Below, piece by piece: positions 1 to 11,089 of a DNA stretch of 64,000 nt; position 1 is the stretch's first letter; each line of letters begins with the position of its first letter. This stretch comes from Pristionchus mayeri (lineage: Eukaryota; Nematoda; Chromadorea; Rhabditida; Neodiplogasteridae), in contig BTRK01000005.1 in NCBI GenBank assembly GCA_036245805.1, forward strand, positions 434,001-498,000, in the 5' to 3' direction. The position numbers and the translations under genes were made by a program. Under the pieces are notes generated by a model. The model saw only the letters and a list, made by a program, of their open reading frames with translations, made no database searches and had not been told where the DNA came from.

Positions 1-992
1 TTGGCATGCTATGGGTCAAGAGAGAGGGAGTGGAGGGAGGAAGGAGAGAGAGGGGGTGGCGGAGAACGATGGGAACTGTCCCATAGCCTGACAAAAAATA
101 TATTTATATCCCTATGATACATTTTTTATATCTCGAAATATTCATCTAGTGATAATTGGGTGCATCAGGCCATATCCGAATAGACAAATTTGCTTATTGT
201 GAATTGAAGTCGGGAGATTTTTTATGCGGGTGGAATAATCCCTATGTCTTCAGGAAACGTAGGACAAAAGTAGTCTTCAGGGGCAAACAATACAACGTTC
301 TTAATTTTCTTCATTCTTGCCCTCACCCATCCTCTCCTTCCCCCTTTCTGTCTCTCTTTCTCCCTCGCTACTGTTCGGAGGCGCCAATCGGCCCCTGAGC
401 ACGAGTGCTGACCTTGAGTGAATGAGGAGAGAGAAGACAGATGTTTAATTTATTCAGATGTTTATCACATTCAAGAGTTGAACGGAGGCAGAACTCGATT
501 ACTTGACCAACAACAGCATAGATATAGTGGCTATACTGACGATAATTGTTTGACTCCGAGTTCACTCGGAATCCAAGCGCACAATTTCTATGTAACATGA
601 ATCTTTAAATTCCATGGATTCATATTTACAGTTGATCATCCCTTGGTAGAATATGCGTGCTATCGCAATCGATGCTTGACAAATATCTTTCAGAATGGCG
701 ATGTTCCTAATCTGACAAATCATTGGTACTGCTCCAATCCATGCCAGAAGATCAACTCGAAGACGAAATGATCACGAAAATACCGAATAAACTGTTTTTG
801 TAACACAAAAAAATTAGTATTCTTTATTTCGACCTGATAAATGTCGCTTCATTTTCTTTTCGATATTATGCATGATTACTTTAGAAGGTTATAACTCTCC
901 TTTCGTAATCACAGAGAAATTCATTCTGCTTCATATATTAATCACACGATGTCGCTCCTATCTGCTCTAAAGAATATCGAGCAAATAAATAC
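1..992. other. No gene recognised
   Basis: Purine-rich and then AT-rich sequence. Short open frames on both strands have no splice context or family resemblance. The last nine bases (984-992) are the left target-site copy of the adjoining transposon. Confidence 0.5.
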
Positions 993-1512
993 GGGGGGCG
1001 GACAAAACGTAAACGGATCACAGTTCGCTGGGAATTCGACGTAGGATCTTGGGAGTTGTTGCATTGTTACTAGTATGTGCTCCACTACACCCTGTTTAGA
1101 ACTTCTTACCAGGCGATCATGATTTTCACTCCATATCTATGTATAGGGGTTCATTGTTCAAAATTGAGAATTTTAGTGAAAAATCATGGTTAGATAAACA
1201 CCAAATTCCCGAACCAATAGGTGTATATGCTAGTTGGCTACAGTAGTTACTGGGTTACTGGAATATAGATTGGATAGGGAATTTGGTGTGTATCTAACCA
1301 CGATTTTTCACTAATATTCTCAATTTTGGACCATGAACCCCTATACATAGATATGGAGTGAAAATCATGATCGCCTGGTAAGAAGTTCTTAACAGGGTGG
1401 TATAGTGGAGCACATACTAGTAACAATGCAACAACTCCCAAGATCATACGTCGAATTCCCATCGAACTGTGATCCGTTTACATTTTGTCCGTTTACGTTT
1501 TGTCCGCCCCCC
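993..1512. mobile_element. Foldback MITE with 9-bp target-site duplication
   Basis: A 520-bp element that is almost entirely one inverted repeat: the sequence after the G-run at 993 returns as its reverse complement ending in the C-run at 1512, with a short asymmetric centre near 1230-1260. The identical 9-mer AATAAATAC flanks it at 984-992 and 1513-1521. A 9-bp duplication is characteristic of Mutator-like (MULE) transposition. There is no coding capacity for a transposase, so it is non-autonomous. The right end lies 22 bp from the ATG of the chemoreceptor gene, so the element now supplies most of that gene's proximal upstream sequence. Arm identity looks high by eye, with a few substitutions and small indels. 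Confidence 0.9.
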
Positions 1513-1534
1513 AATAAATACAGGTAACATTAAA

Positions 1535-2756
1535 ATGCATGATGCCTCAAGACAGTCATTGATGATTTCAGTTACTGGAGTTTTACTGAACATTGTGCTT
1601 CTTTACTCAATAATTAATTTTTCTGGCGTTCATATGGGAACGTATAAATATTTATTAATTACTTTCACTGAGTCCAATTTATGTCTGATCATTCTGCACG
1701 AATTGGTGCATCCGGTAAATTTTATTCAATTGCTTTTAAACTGAAAATGTTCCTTGATCATTCCTTTCACAGAAGGCGATCCTGGTTGGATCTACTCACG
1801 GTGGAACTACTGATACTGTTCAAGATGACCGAGTATTTGATACGCTAAATAAAGCAAACAACACAATATCCATTTCAGAAGATCACTGCATTGAATGCGG
1901 CGCTCCAGTCCCTTCCGTTCGCTCTTCTTGCCGTTCATTTCCTCTACAGATACTGGTCCGTACACAAACCACATCTGCAAAAGCTTTTCCGCGCCGTTAA
2001 ATTCGTCGTCCTGCTAATATTAATTTCATCAATTCAACTCTTATCTTGGTATGTTTTTGATTTGTTCATCTTCAATTATGCCCCAATTTTTTTCATATTG
2101 TAAAAGATTAAAATTTAAAAGGTACTTGATGAGCATGTACGGCACAACCGGTCAGAATGATGATGAAGCCAAGAAAGTCCTCATGAATGAGTATGAAATG
2201 AAGTACGGGAAGCGCATTGAAAATGTTTGGATTATATTGAATCACTGGGTGAGAGCTAAAGTGCTACTGACACCATTAACTAATCAATTTGAGCGCGGCA
2301 ATGAACTGAACGTGACTTTACTTCTGATGGTTGTATTCTTGAATGTCATGATGATCACCTCAATCTTGGCTATCCTTACATTTATCCACCTTAATCTCAC
2401 TTCCCAAATATCAACCAAGGCAAACCAAATACAGAGAAAACTACTCATCGCACTTTGTGCACAGGTATGTTACGGGGTGTTATTGGAATTCCCAATACTT
2501 GCAGGCTTCTGTTCCCTCCCTGTTTTTCTACAAGCCGTATCTTCTCATTATGAACCCACTATTATGCATTAACTTCACAATCATTCACGATTTGAGTGTT
2601 CCCATCTCATCGTGTTTTCCCGTCTTTGATGCTGCCGTGACTATCCTCCTGATATCTGACTACCGTCGTGGACTGATGAGACTAATTAGAAAGAATGCAA
2701 CACATCCCGTGATGCAAAATCTGCGCCAGATTGTAATTGCACAAACCGTTGCATAG
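1535..2756 (+). CDS. 7TM chemoreceptor, str/srj-like serpentine GPCR
   Basis: Five exons join in phase: 1535-1714, 1773-1832, 1879-2048, 2122-2464, 2505-2756, giving about 333 residues, the usual size for nematode Str-type chemoreceptors. Seen in the translation: an N-terminal hydrophobic helix, the TM2 start GTYKYLLI, a TM3 region ending in HFLYRYWSVHKPH (the family's YRY signature), further hydrophobic helices, and a last helix followed by FPVFDAA...SDYRRGLMRL, the classic PxxDxx...DYR ending of Str receptors. Such proteins sit in ciliary membranes of sensory neurons and couple odorants to G proteins (family knowledge). I chose ATG 1535 because it gives a normal N-terminus and lies just outside the adjacent foldback transposon; an upstream in-frame ATG at 1469 lies inside that transposon. 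No disabling mutation was seen. Confidence 0.85.
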
Positions 2757-3338
2757 ACACATAATTACTGTTCCTTGAAATTCTAAAGTACGATAGTCTG
2801 TAAAGAATTAGTGCAATGATGAGGAATGAAAGCACTTTCATTAAGTTCTCCAGCTCGCTGACAGTGTAGTGGTCAGAAAGAATGAAATACTTCAAAACAC
2901 ACAGCTCGAGAACAGAAAAACCCAAAAGTTCGTAATGATTTACGGTTGTTGCGAAACTGTGGTAACATGAAATCCTCGGTGCAGATATCGAAATCGCACA
3001 ATTTCAGCACAAGTTATCACAATCTATGTTTACTATCGCTGTGAGGAAATGCGCATGATCCTACACTCTAACCGCTCAAAATAAGAGATATGGTGAAAAA
3101 TGAAGAGAAGTATCCTCTTCCTCTTGACGATTGCTCTTATCACTAGATGACTACAAGCAGGTTCAAGAAGATTCCATTGTAGGATAGCTAACAGGCGAAA
3201 ACATTCAACCCTTGCGCAGTTTATGTATTTGTCGATGACGTTATCTTCTCACGTGCACTCGAACATCCTTTTCCATAACGCGGTACAGAGCATGCGCTTT
3301 TCATTCATTTCTGCCTCATTACTTTACTTTAAAAAGAA
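2757..3338. other. Intergenic, no gene recognised
   Basis: AT-rich spacer between the chemoreceptor and dehydrogenase genes. A minus-strand open frame at 2686-2925 overlaps the receptor's end and has no support. Confidence 0.5.
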
Positions 3339-5130
3339 ATGAAGTGTTCGAAAGCATCGGTAGATGGCAGAAAGCGACTGTTCAACGGCAGCACCACGTC
3401 TGAGCAGGTAATCTATTGGACCTTTTATATTTTCACATTTATTCAATTGTAAATTGTAGGTTCTCAAAGGTCTCGATCTGAGCGGCAAAACAATTGCTAT
3501 CACAGGAACCACGAATGGTACTTTCTAGAATCATTTTTTCTCCATTAATTTGAATATTTGCAACGGAAAAAAAGATGATACTAGCAGGGATTTTTCAAGA
3601 CAACAAAATGACAGTAAAATATCTATATCTTTAGGTATCGGAATTGAGACTGCGCGCAATCTCGCTTTGGCGGGTGCCCACGTCATCTGTCTGAACAGAA
3701 ACAAGAAGTTGTCTGAGCAAGCTATTGAGAAAGTCAGAAATGAGAAGGTTTGTTGGAGAGATATGAATCAATTCTTTACTATATTTTTCTGCTCATTATA
3801 CCAAAAACTCCGAATGTTCCATATTTCGATTGTTGTCTAGTAATAAGTACTTCAAAGCCAATCGCCGAGATGTCCTTCATAAAGTGCGACCTCTCTTCAT
3901 TGGCGTCAGTTCGATCTGCAGCCGAAGAACTCATCAGAGTTCAGGAGTGAGTTTATCTTCTCTATTGAAGACAACAAACCATTCAGGAAGTTGGATGTTC
4001 TCATTCTCAACGCGGGAGTTTATCAGTCGCCTCAGACGGTAAGATCCTCGAACGAGAGCGAGATGATGTCGATGATTCCAGTCAACAGTCGATGGTCTCG
4101 AGACGACGTTTGGAGTGAATCATGTCGGTCACTTCCATCTGACTACGCTACTGCTGCCTCTGCTGGAGAAATCAGCCCCTACCAGAATCGTCGTCGTCTC
4201 TTCGGAAGGACACGCGCATACTGGGGTAGGCCATGCCTATAACGATAGTAAAAACTCGAAAAATGAGTTCATACATTCCATATGCTCGTAGATTAATAAG
4301 AACTTCGATTACTTTGAAGGTAAGCCCATCGGCATCTCTCGACCAGAAATTAAGTGAATTAATGCCCGCTGCAGAGGAGAGCATAGGTAAGAAAATCTAT
4401 ATCGTTAAAGTACATATTTTCAAAAGATTGATTACAGGAATGAAACGCGGGTTCATTCTCTATAGTCTCTCCAAGTTGTGCAATCTTCTCTTCGCGATGA
4501 AACTCCATCGAAATCTGAAGGGCAAGGATGTTGACGTGTACGTACTACACCCGGGATCATTCATCGGAACGAGTAAGTTTTCTAACCACATTATCAATTA
4601 GAGTAGATTGTAAAGCTGACAAGCTGATAACGAGACAAACACGATTGCAAGTCGAGGCATGTGGCCGATAAGACTAGAGTCTGATATGAATCCATATTGC
4701 AAAAATCTGTCACACTATTACAAGGAAACTGATTTTTTTTCAAATGAACTAATTAACAAGACCCGAGTTTCTAAATCTGCAGATTTGAGCAGTTCTCTTG
4801 GCATCTGGAGCCGCATGCTGAATTTGCTCGCTTCTCCCTTCAACAAGACCCTGAGTCAGGGGGCTTCGACTACTATCTATTGCGCTGTCCATCCGGATAC
4901 GAAAGGGGTGAGAATTGATATTGAAAATGAGGAGTATATTTTTTCTTAAAATCAACATTATCAGGTGATTCATAGTACTTTAATTTCAGATATCGGGTAA
5001 ATACTGGGACTCCTGCTGGGATGACGAGAAAAACCTCAAAAAGGCTTTCAGTGAGGATATGGAACTGCAGGATGAACTGTGGAAGAGGACTGAAAAGATA
5101 ATAGAAGAAATCGAGAAAAGAAATCAATAA
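3339..5130 (+). CDS. Short-chain dehydrogenase/reductase, retinol dehydrogenase/WWOX-like
   Basis: Ten exons close in phase: 3339-3407, 3460-3517, 3635-3747, 3858-3946, 3987-4038, 4082-4225, 4320-4386, 4438-4572, 4783-4907, 4990-5130; 330 residues. Classical SDR motifs appear in order: TGTTNGIG (NAD(P)-binding TGxxxGIG, split by intron 2), [15 protein letters not shown] (NAG), [18 protein letters not shown] (catalytic Ser) and YSLSK (catalytic YxxxK). The tail [13 protein letters not shown] followed by a short basic helix is typical of the retinol-dehydrogenase/WWOX-type SDRs that nematodes carry in number. It probably oxidises or reduces a lipid or retinoid-like alcohol; the substrate cannot be read from sequence. 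AATAAA at 5126-5131 overlaps the stop codon and may be the poly(A) signal. The large palindrome begins about 155 bp downstream. Confidence 0.9.
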
Positions 5131-5744
5131 AAGTCAAAACAATCAAAAAAAAATCAATAATTTATAAGTCAAAACACCCTCTCTGACCCAATAGTCTCAC
5201 CCCGTACCATGTTCCGCAGAGAAATCAGTAAATCCCCCGACCTAGCCCTTTCTATCTCACGAATTCGATTGTAACATATTACTGCCATATCACGCCTCTC
5301 ACGAGAGAATGAGGACAACCTTGGTACAATCTGAAAAATCGAATTTTGGTTTTTGGATGATCCAGGGGTAATCCAGTCTCCTGAATCCGATTCCGGACAG
5401 AGCGGCTTCTCATCTTGATCAACAGCTGCAGCAGCTTGCTGCAGAAATTTCAGACTCTCACTTTGGAGCCCCTGATCATGGGTTCAAAATAATTCATTTA
5501 AGCTGAAATTTGGCCTGTAGGCATAAATTATTATCTTATTTGAATTTCCTGATCGATTTTTAGGTAGATCAAAATTTGACCTCTGAGCAGTTTTTGCTCC
5601 ATAACTTTAACAGATCGGAGCGGACACAAACCAAACTTTTGCAACTGTTAGAGAATTAAATTCTGCATCGACATGATTTTTTTCAGATTTTTCCCATTTG
5701 GTATAAATAGTTTTATATGCGAAAAACAGTGAAAATGCGCGGGT

Positions 5745-5830
5745 TTTCCCCGTGTACTCAGAGTGCAAAGGCGGTAAAGTGTTTCATTTCGAATCGCGTC
5801 GACCGGAGTTCGACTCCCGGTCGGGGAACA
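5745..5830 (+). other. tRNA-like sequence in left palindrome arm
   Basis: TTCCCCG pairs with CGGGGAA as an acceptor-like stem 86 bp apart. The 3' half carries a B-box-like GTTCGACTCC in a T-arm context with about one mismatch in the T stem. The D-arm region is only weakly A-box-like and no clean anticodon arm is evident, so this is likely a tRNA-derived relic or unusual tRNA-like module rather than a working tRNA gene. A reverse-complement copy lies in the other arm. Confidence 0.4.
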
Positions 5831-6006
5831 CCTTTTGCCTGATTTTTAATCATCATTTCCATCATGTTTATGTACTATGTTTGCCTTCTCGTCGTGTATA
5901 GGCTCATGCAACGCGCATGGAGGTCGTGGTTTCTAGCCCGACGTGTGCGTAGAGCAAGGATGCACATAATCCGTCGATCTTGCATCTCTGATATCTAGTC
6001 TGCGAC

Positions 6007-6293
6007 ATGTCTTGTTGTTTCTTCGGCACCAATCAAGGTGATGCAACTCTCACGAAGACGCGTCACAAAGGAACGGACCTGGAAGGAGTCTTGTGCAGTC
6101 CAAAGTGAGTCTCTCTTGATTTAAAATAAATTCAATTCCAATTGAATTAACTTTTCAAAAGAGGATCCTCGTTCAACGTTGGAAAATATTTTAATATATT
6201 TTAATATTTTATTATATTTTTCGCAGACTAGATACCAGAGATCAAAGGTCGACGGATTCCGTGTATCCTTGCTCTACGCACACGTCAGGTTAG
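6007..6293 (+). CDS. Possible two-exon small ORF in palindrome centre
   Basis: ATG at 6007 opens 98 coding bases ending at a GTGAGT donor (6105); an AT-rich 122-bp stretch follows with a TTTTTCGCAG acceptor at 6225-6226. Joining gives 54 residues beginning MSCCFFGTNQGD and stopping at 6293. Exon 1 lies in the unique loop of the palindrome while exon 2 lies in the right arm. No family recognised. It may be a captured exon fragment, or chance. Confidence 0.2.
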
Positions 6294-6397
6294 AAACCAC
6301 GACCTCCGTGCGCGTTGTATGAGCCTATACTCGACGAGCAGGCAAGCATAAATACCTAAACATGATGGAAATGATGGTAAAAAATCAGGCAAAAAGT

Positions 6398-6483
6398 GTT
6401 CCCCGACCGGGAGTCGAACCCTGGTCGACGCGATTCGAAATGAAACACTTTACCGCCTTTGCACGCTGAGCACACGAGGAAAA
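6398..6483 (-). other. tRNA-like sequence in right palindrome arm
   Basis: Inverted partner of the tRNA-like module in the left arm. In this copy the B-box reads GGTTCGACTCC on the minus strand and the 5' acceptor side has drifted (TTCCTCG). The two copies differ at several bases, which argues against functional constraint. Confidence 0.4.
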
Positions 6484-6950
6484 TCCGCGCATTTTCACTG
6501 TTTTTCGCTTATAAAACTATTTATACCAAATGGGAAAAATCTGAAAAAAATCATGTCGATGCAGAATTTAATTCTCTAACAGTTGCAAAAGTTTGGTTTG
6601 TGTCCGCTCCGATCTGTTAAAGTTATGGAGCAAAAACTGCTCAGAGGTCAAATTTTGATCTACCCAAAAATCGATCAGGAAATTCAAATAAGATAATAAT
6701 TTATGCCTACAGGCCAAATTTCAGCTTAAATGAAATATTTTGAACCCATGATCAGGGGCTCCAAATTGAGAGTCCGAAATTTCTGCAGCAAGCTGCTGCA
6801 GCTGTTGATCAAGATGAGAAGCCGCTCTGTCCGGAATCGGATTCAGGAGACTGGATTACCCCTAGATCATCCAAAAATCAAAATTCGATTTTTCAGATTG
6901 TACCACGATATGACCGATTTGTCCTAAATCTCTCGTGAGAGGCGTGATAT

Positions 6951-7315
6951 ACACCCCATCCCCCCAGCTCGCTGTGATCGAGCCCGAAGACCGACCTGCT
7001 CTTACCTATTCTTTCCTCAACGGCTTTTAATGCTGTCGGTGATAAAGATTAAAGATTAAAGATTAAAGATTAAAGATAAACGTCGATGATGTCATTATCC
7101 TCGACCAGAAGCACTATGGAACCAACAATGAGCTCTTCCCTTTCTCAGATGTGTTTATCAGGCTTCATATTAATATCGTTCATTGTGAGAATATATGTCG
7201 CTCAAATAGATTGTAAAATAAATACATCAAATATATACACGTAATTAGTGATAAAAACTTTATAAAATCTTCAAAACTAAATACACGTCTTCGTTCTCTG
7301 GCGATCGGCTACTTC
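6951..7315. other. Intergenic with short AAAGATT repeats
   Basis: Contains four to five tandem copies of a 7-bp AAAGATT/AGATTAA motif at about 7044-7078; the same motif on the other strand recurs near 57679. No gene seen. Confidence 0.5.
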
Positions 7316-9261
7316 TTACTGAAACTCCTCACTGAAAATAGTCTTATTATGTTTAAACAAATTTGAATACTTTACCTGTCCTGGCGAGGGACGGCTCTTG
7401 TCGCCTCAACCTGTGCCTCCCTGCAAATGAGTTCAATTATCTCGTAAATAATGCTTGTCTCTCACCTTTTCGCCTCCTCCAGTCGCTGAATGCGGATGAG
7501 GGTCTCACGAGACCCAAGGGCCAAGTGCCACGTGGCCCGATGCCTGCAGTCCATGAGAGTGCTCGGTTCCTAAAAGAAATCTTAAAGAAGGAGTAACACG
7601 AAAAATAAATTGTACATGTGGAATAGTGGTTGTCGTAGAGGACAGAAATCCGATGAGAAATCACTTTATCCGAAGTGACACAGATGACTCTATCTCGAGA
7701 TATTCATTCATTCATTCATTCATTCATTTATTCCGTTGGGGTGAGATTTCAAGAATGGCGAGAGTGTATACAAGAAACGGATGTCCGTCGATATGAGAAT
7801 GAGAAGATCGGGCCTCAGCGCAGGCGAAGCGCGTATGTGAAATGAATGAGAAAAACAGCAACAGCGAATGCGCCTAGCTGGATTCGAACCCACGTAGATT
7901 GCGCTTGGTGTGCAGTAGTTACCCACTGCGCTATAATCACGATTGGTTCGGGCTGAGGGGAAACGTTATAGCTACTTATCACGCTCATCAGAATGCATTA
8001 CCATCTCTTATTCGTGTTACACCTTCTTTAATGAATTTTTAACTGATAGTGCTAGAAAGCACATTTGAGACACCGTCTTCAATCTCCTGTGCTTGCATAT
8101 ATTATTGTTACCTCGTCATGTCTGCGATTCAGCTCGGGCCGATCCGCGAAAAGCTGGTTCAGAGGAACCAGGCTGCAGGAGCTGCGGGTGTGGGCGGAGC
8201 GACCAGCCTCCTTGCAGGGGAGGCAGACGACGGCCAACTGAGACGGTTAATGTTCAGTTAATGTTGTAGAATGCCCACTTTCTTGTGCCACTCGCGGTAT
8301 TTGTCCTCGGGGAAGGGCCGGGATCGGGAAGTGCAAGTAGTGCAGCACATCAGGAAGTCCCGATGGAAGAACCGCACGACCTGAATGGTTCGATTATTAA
8401 GTGGGCGGAAGGAAACAATAATGATTACCTTGTGCTTGGTCGGCTCTCCAGCAATTCCATGAAGTGGAGTGGCAGTAGCTCGCTGAAATTCAACAATTGT
8501 GAGGTTTATGAACACATACCCTTTCATCAAAGGCCCTACAATCTAAGAAATTTTGATTTAAAATAGAAGAATGTTTTACTATGATAAATATATGACGAAG
8601 TATGCAACATGACCAGACTCACAGGGCCGCAACAAAGTAGGCTGCTGAGAGAAGCGCGGCTCTGCACGGGCTGCACAAGCTCCCCTGTGGAACAAAAGGG
8701 GCACGCCAGCCCTTTCTGCGAAAGAGCCGAAATTAGATCTGGAATATGAGATCATGCGATTCATTTTTTCCAGTTGAAACCTTTGAGATTCTCGGCCACG
8801 GGCAGTCCTTCTAATCGGCCGACACTTGTGGTGTGTTGGCAGAGGTTGCAAGCCATTGACGAACTTTCGGAGTTGGAGAGTCTGCAATTTTACTTACTTT
8901 GTATGCATTTATTAAACACTGGCTCATATTATGCTACTACCCTTTTAGCCCACTCGCATCTCTTATGTTTCGTTAGAAGTCAAGAAAACTAGGGAAACGA
9001 AAGACATGGTTCTCACCGTGCGAGTGTCCTTTGCTGACAGGGCCGACAGATGTAGTGCTGACAAGGCAGTTGCAGGGGATCTATGTCTGAAATTGTGAAT
9101 TGAGGAATGAATCTTAAGTTGATCTCACGAGTGTTGGCTGGGAAGCCTCCATTCTTCTCCGCTGCTTCACTGCATTCTCTCTCTGAGCAGTGGAAGGAGA
9201 CGCACACCTCCTTTATGAGCTCAATGATGCGATCGAGATCCTCCCTGAAACACGTTATCAT
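7316..9261 (-). CDS. RING finger/B-box-like (TRIM-type) protein
   Basis: Ten minus-strand exons close in phase to 279 residues: 9129-9261, 9017-9086, 8781-8881, 8623-8711, 8429-8482, 8279-8380, 8112-8237, 7466-7569, 7376-7420, 7316-7331. A C3HC4-type RING is visible across exons 1-3: an early C...C pair (CVSFHC), then LPCQHYICRPCQ (CxHxxCxxC), then CNLC. A second zinc-binding segment has CPFC...LLCC, and a B-box-like part has VVCLPCKEAGRSAHTRSSC. The C-terminus RETLIRIQRLEEAKREAQ is predicted coiled coil. RING proteins of this kind are usually E3 ubiquitin ligases; the target is unknown. Exon 4 may use either of two acceptors four bases apart (CAG or AAAG before 8711); only the second keeps frame. 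ATG 9261 is the first in-frame start; an upstream exon cannot be excluded. The seventh intron (7570-8111) carries a tRNA-like relic. Confidence 0.75.
7701..7729. repeat. (ATTC)n microsatellite
   Basis: Seven tandem ATTC units inside the long intron of the RING gene. Confidence 0.9.
7867..7945 (-). other. tRNA-like/SINE-like sequence in intron
   Basis: On the minus strand, TAGCGCAGTGGGTA matches the RNA polymerase III A box and GGTTCGAATCC matches the B box, about 35 bp apart as in tRNA genes. The acceptor ends do not pair well and the T stem has a mismatch, so this looks like a tRNA pseudogene or tRNA-derived SINE head rather than a working gene. Confidence 0.45.
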
Positions 9262-10557
9262 TAGTATCCAATCCTTTTTGAAATGAAATTGTGGTTATTA
9301 CTGAATATCGCATAATTCTTAGTTGTGTTTGTTTGATATCTGCTTGCGAATCATTTAAAAGATACAAAAATATTTAAGACACGCAAAATGAAAACCTTGT
9401 GTGCTCCATTCCAGAGTGAGCGAGTGAGTAGACGTGAGCGAATTGAGATGAGGGCTCTGAAACAGCGACAATTTTCAGCAGATTTACTGTGTAATACTTT
9501 GTGTGTGAATAAAACGTGAAAACTTAAGCAAATATCGACCACAAGAAAGAGGAATAACGCCTTCCACACTGAACAAATGACGTCACAATTTACTTCTATA
9601 GTTCTACACAAAGACTTGAGTAAACGTCTTTAAGGAAACGTAAGTCGAAATATTGAGTTGATATCGAATTATGAAGAAACGAGATGAACTCGCATATGAA
9701 GAAAGAAATGTCGATATTGAAAGAGGGGAGAGAGAGAGGCATGTGAGAAGATTCAAGAAGAAGGATTAATTCGGGCGAATATCGATACATCTCGTGATGG
9801 ATTAAGGGACATCAAAACATCCCCAAGTAGTTTTTAATCTAGAGACAGATTATATTTACTCTTTTGGATGTTTCTTTCAAAATAAAATATTGCTAGAAAA
9901 AATGCATCCATCGCAGAATTTTCAAGTTACACTTCGGACAAAGCTCGAAGTTGTCACAATACAGCTTTGAAAATTTTGGATAAAATCAGAATTAATGGAG
10001 AAGGGACAGATAATGTTGATACTCCAGCAGGCAATATCACTTTTACACGGTTGATACTGAGTTTAAGAGAAGGTAACACGGTTACTAGGTTCATGTTCGC
10101 TCAGGCATGTTGTGAGGGGCTTCACAAACACGATAACAACATTGCAAGTCGCATGCTGTCAATTTCCCATTGAACTCGGAGAATTTTCCTTAAAATGAAC
10201 CAGAGTGGCATAGCGGAAAGTTAAATAGCTCGCACCACATTTTACATAACGTTAATAATTCTTTATCATGCGACAGCGCAGAGGTATAAGAGGCCATACT
10301 GTGAGGTCGATGCAGCGCCGAAGAAATTCTTTTATTGCCGAAGAAAACTTTCTCAACTGTCAGGAACGGCCCGTAGCTGCGGGTGCTGTTTGTAGTTTTT
10401 GGCTGATAGTAGAGGAAAAGTGCTGCCGGTTTTTATTGCGAAGTAACTGTTCACTAGTGAGAAGAGCAAAACGTTAAAATGCTTGCAACACCCATGATTG
10501 TCAAGACGTAGTGAGCTCAAAATTCGGGTCACCATCTCTTCATTTTCCACCAGGGGG

Positions 10558-10654
10558 TGCAAAAGGTTTCCCGCACTCCTCATTTTCAATGCTCTCTCGT
10601 CGCTCTGCCCGACGAGAGAGCATGGAAAATGAGGAGTGCGGGAAACTTTTTGCA
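10558..10654. repeat. 97-bp hairpin repeat
   Basis: About 45 bp from TGCAAAAGGTTTCCCGCACT returns as reverse complement after a 7-bp loop, with one or two mismatches. It has no coding capacity. It could be a small MITE or an RNA hairpin; no expression signal is visible. Confidence 0.75.
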
Positions 10655-10913
10655 CACTCCTGTTTCCCACCCATCCTGGACCAGTCGTGTGGAAACTGAA
10701 GAAACGGCGGCCCTTGTTTCGAAATCGAACACAACTGCGTGCGTTTTGAGAAATTCTTCAATCAAATTATCCATTTGCTTTGTTCCCTTGTTTACGCATC
10801 AGACAAAGAATCACTCAAATCGATCGTCTTCTCCACTCATTCCCTGCCTTCTCTCCTCATTCTCTTCCCTTTCCCTCCTCTCGACTGGTTCGCTCTCTTC
10901 CACTGCGTCAAGA

Positions 10914-11089
10914 ATGGAGCCCGCTAGAGTGAGTTTGAAGTTCTTTTCCTAATCTGACATCATCCCACTTGTCGTAATTACCCTAATAATTAATTAGCAC
11001 AGCTGGTTAATTCGATTCCTTAATTATTAATTAGTAATTAGTCATTTTTTCAGATTCGTCCCATCGTCGATCTTCAGCAGATATACAGG
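10914..11089 (+). CDS. Possible 5' end of an unidentified gene
   Basis: ATG 10914 gives MEPAR up to a consensus GTGAGT donor at 10929; after an AT-rich 125-bp intron, a TTTTTTCAG acceptor leads to IRPIVDLQQIYR ending at another donor (GTAGCT, 11090). Splice signals are good and phase is kept, but no convincing third exon was found, so the gene is either partial or not real. Confidence 0.25.

Larger units (their letters stand above)
5287..6950. mobile_element. 1.66-kb palindromic foldback element with tRNA-like arms
   Basis: From ATATCACGCCTCTC at 5287 to its reverse complement ending at 6950, the two halves are inverted copies over roughly 700 bp each. The central spacer is about 230 bp (approximately 6000-6226). 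Both arms contain the same tRNA-like segment and a block of low-complexity gene-like sequence. No flanking target duplication could be recognised. No transposase is encoded. Several positions differ between arms, so it is a real genomic inverted repeat rather than a perfect assembly mirror. Likely a non-autonomous foldback transposon. Confidence 0.8.

Noticed and set aside
1247..1462. 71-codon minus-strand open frame
   Set aside because: It lies entirely in one arm of the foldback MITE; its reverse-complement arm has the frame broken and it resembles no protein.
5745..5830. Functional tRNA gene
   Set aside because: Acceptor and B-box are present but the D and anticodon arms do not fold cleanly, and it is embedded in a repeated palindrome.
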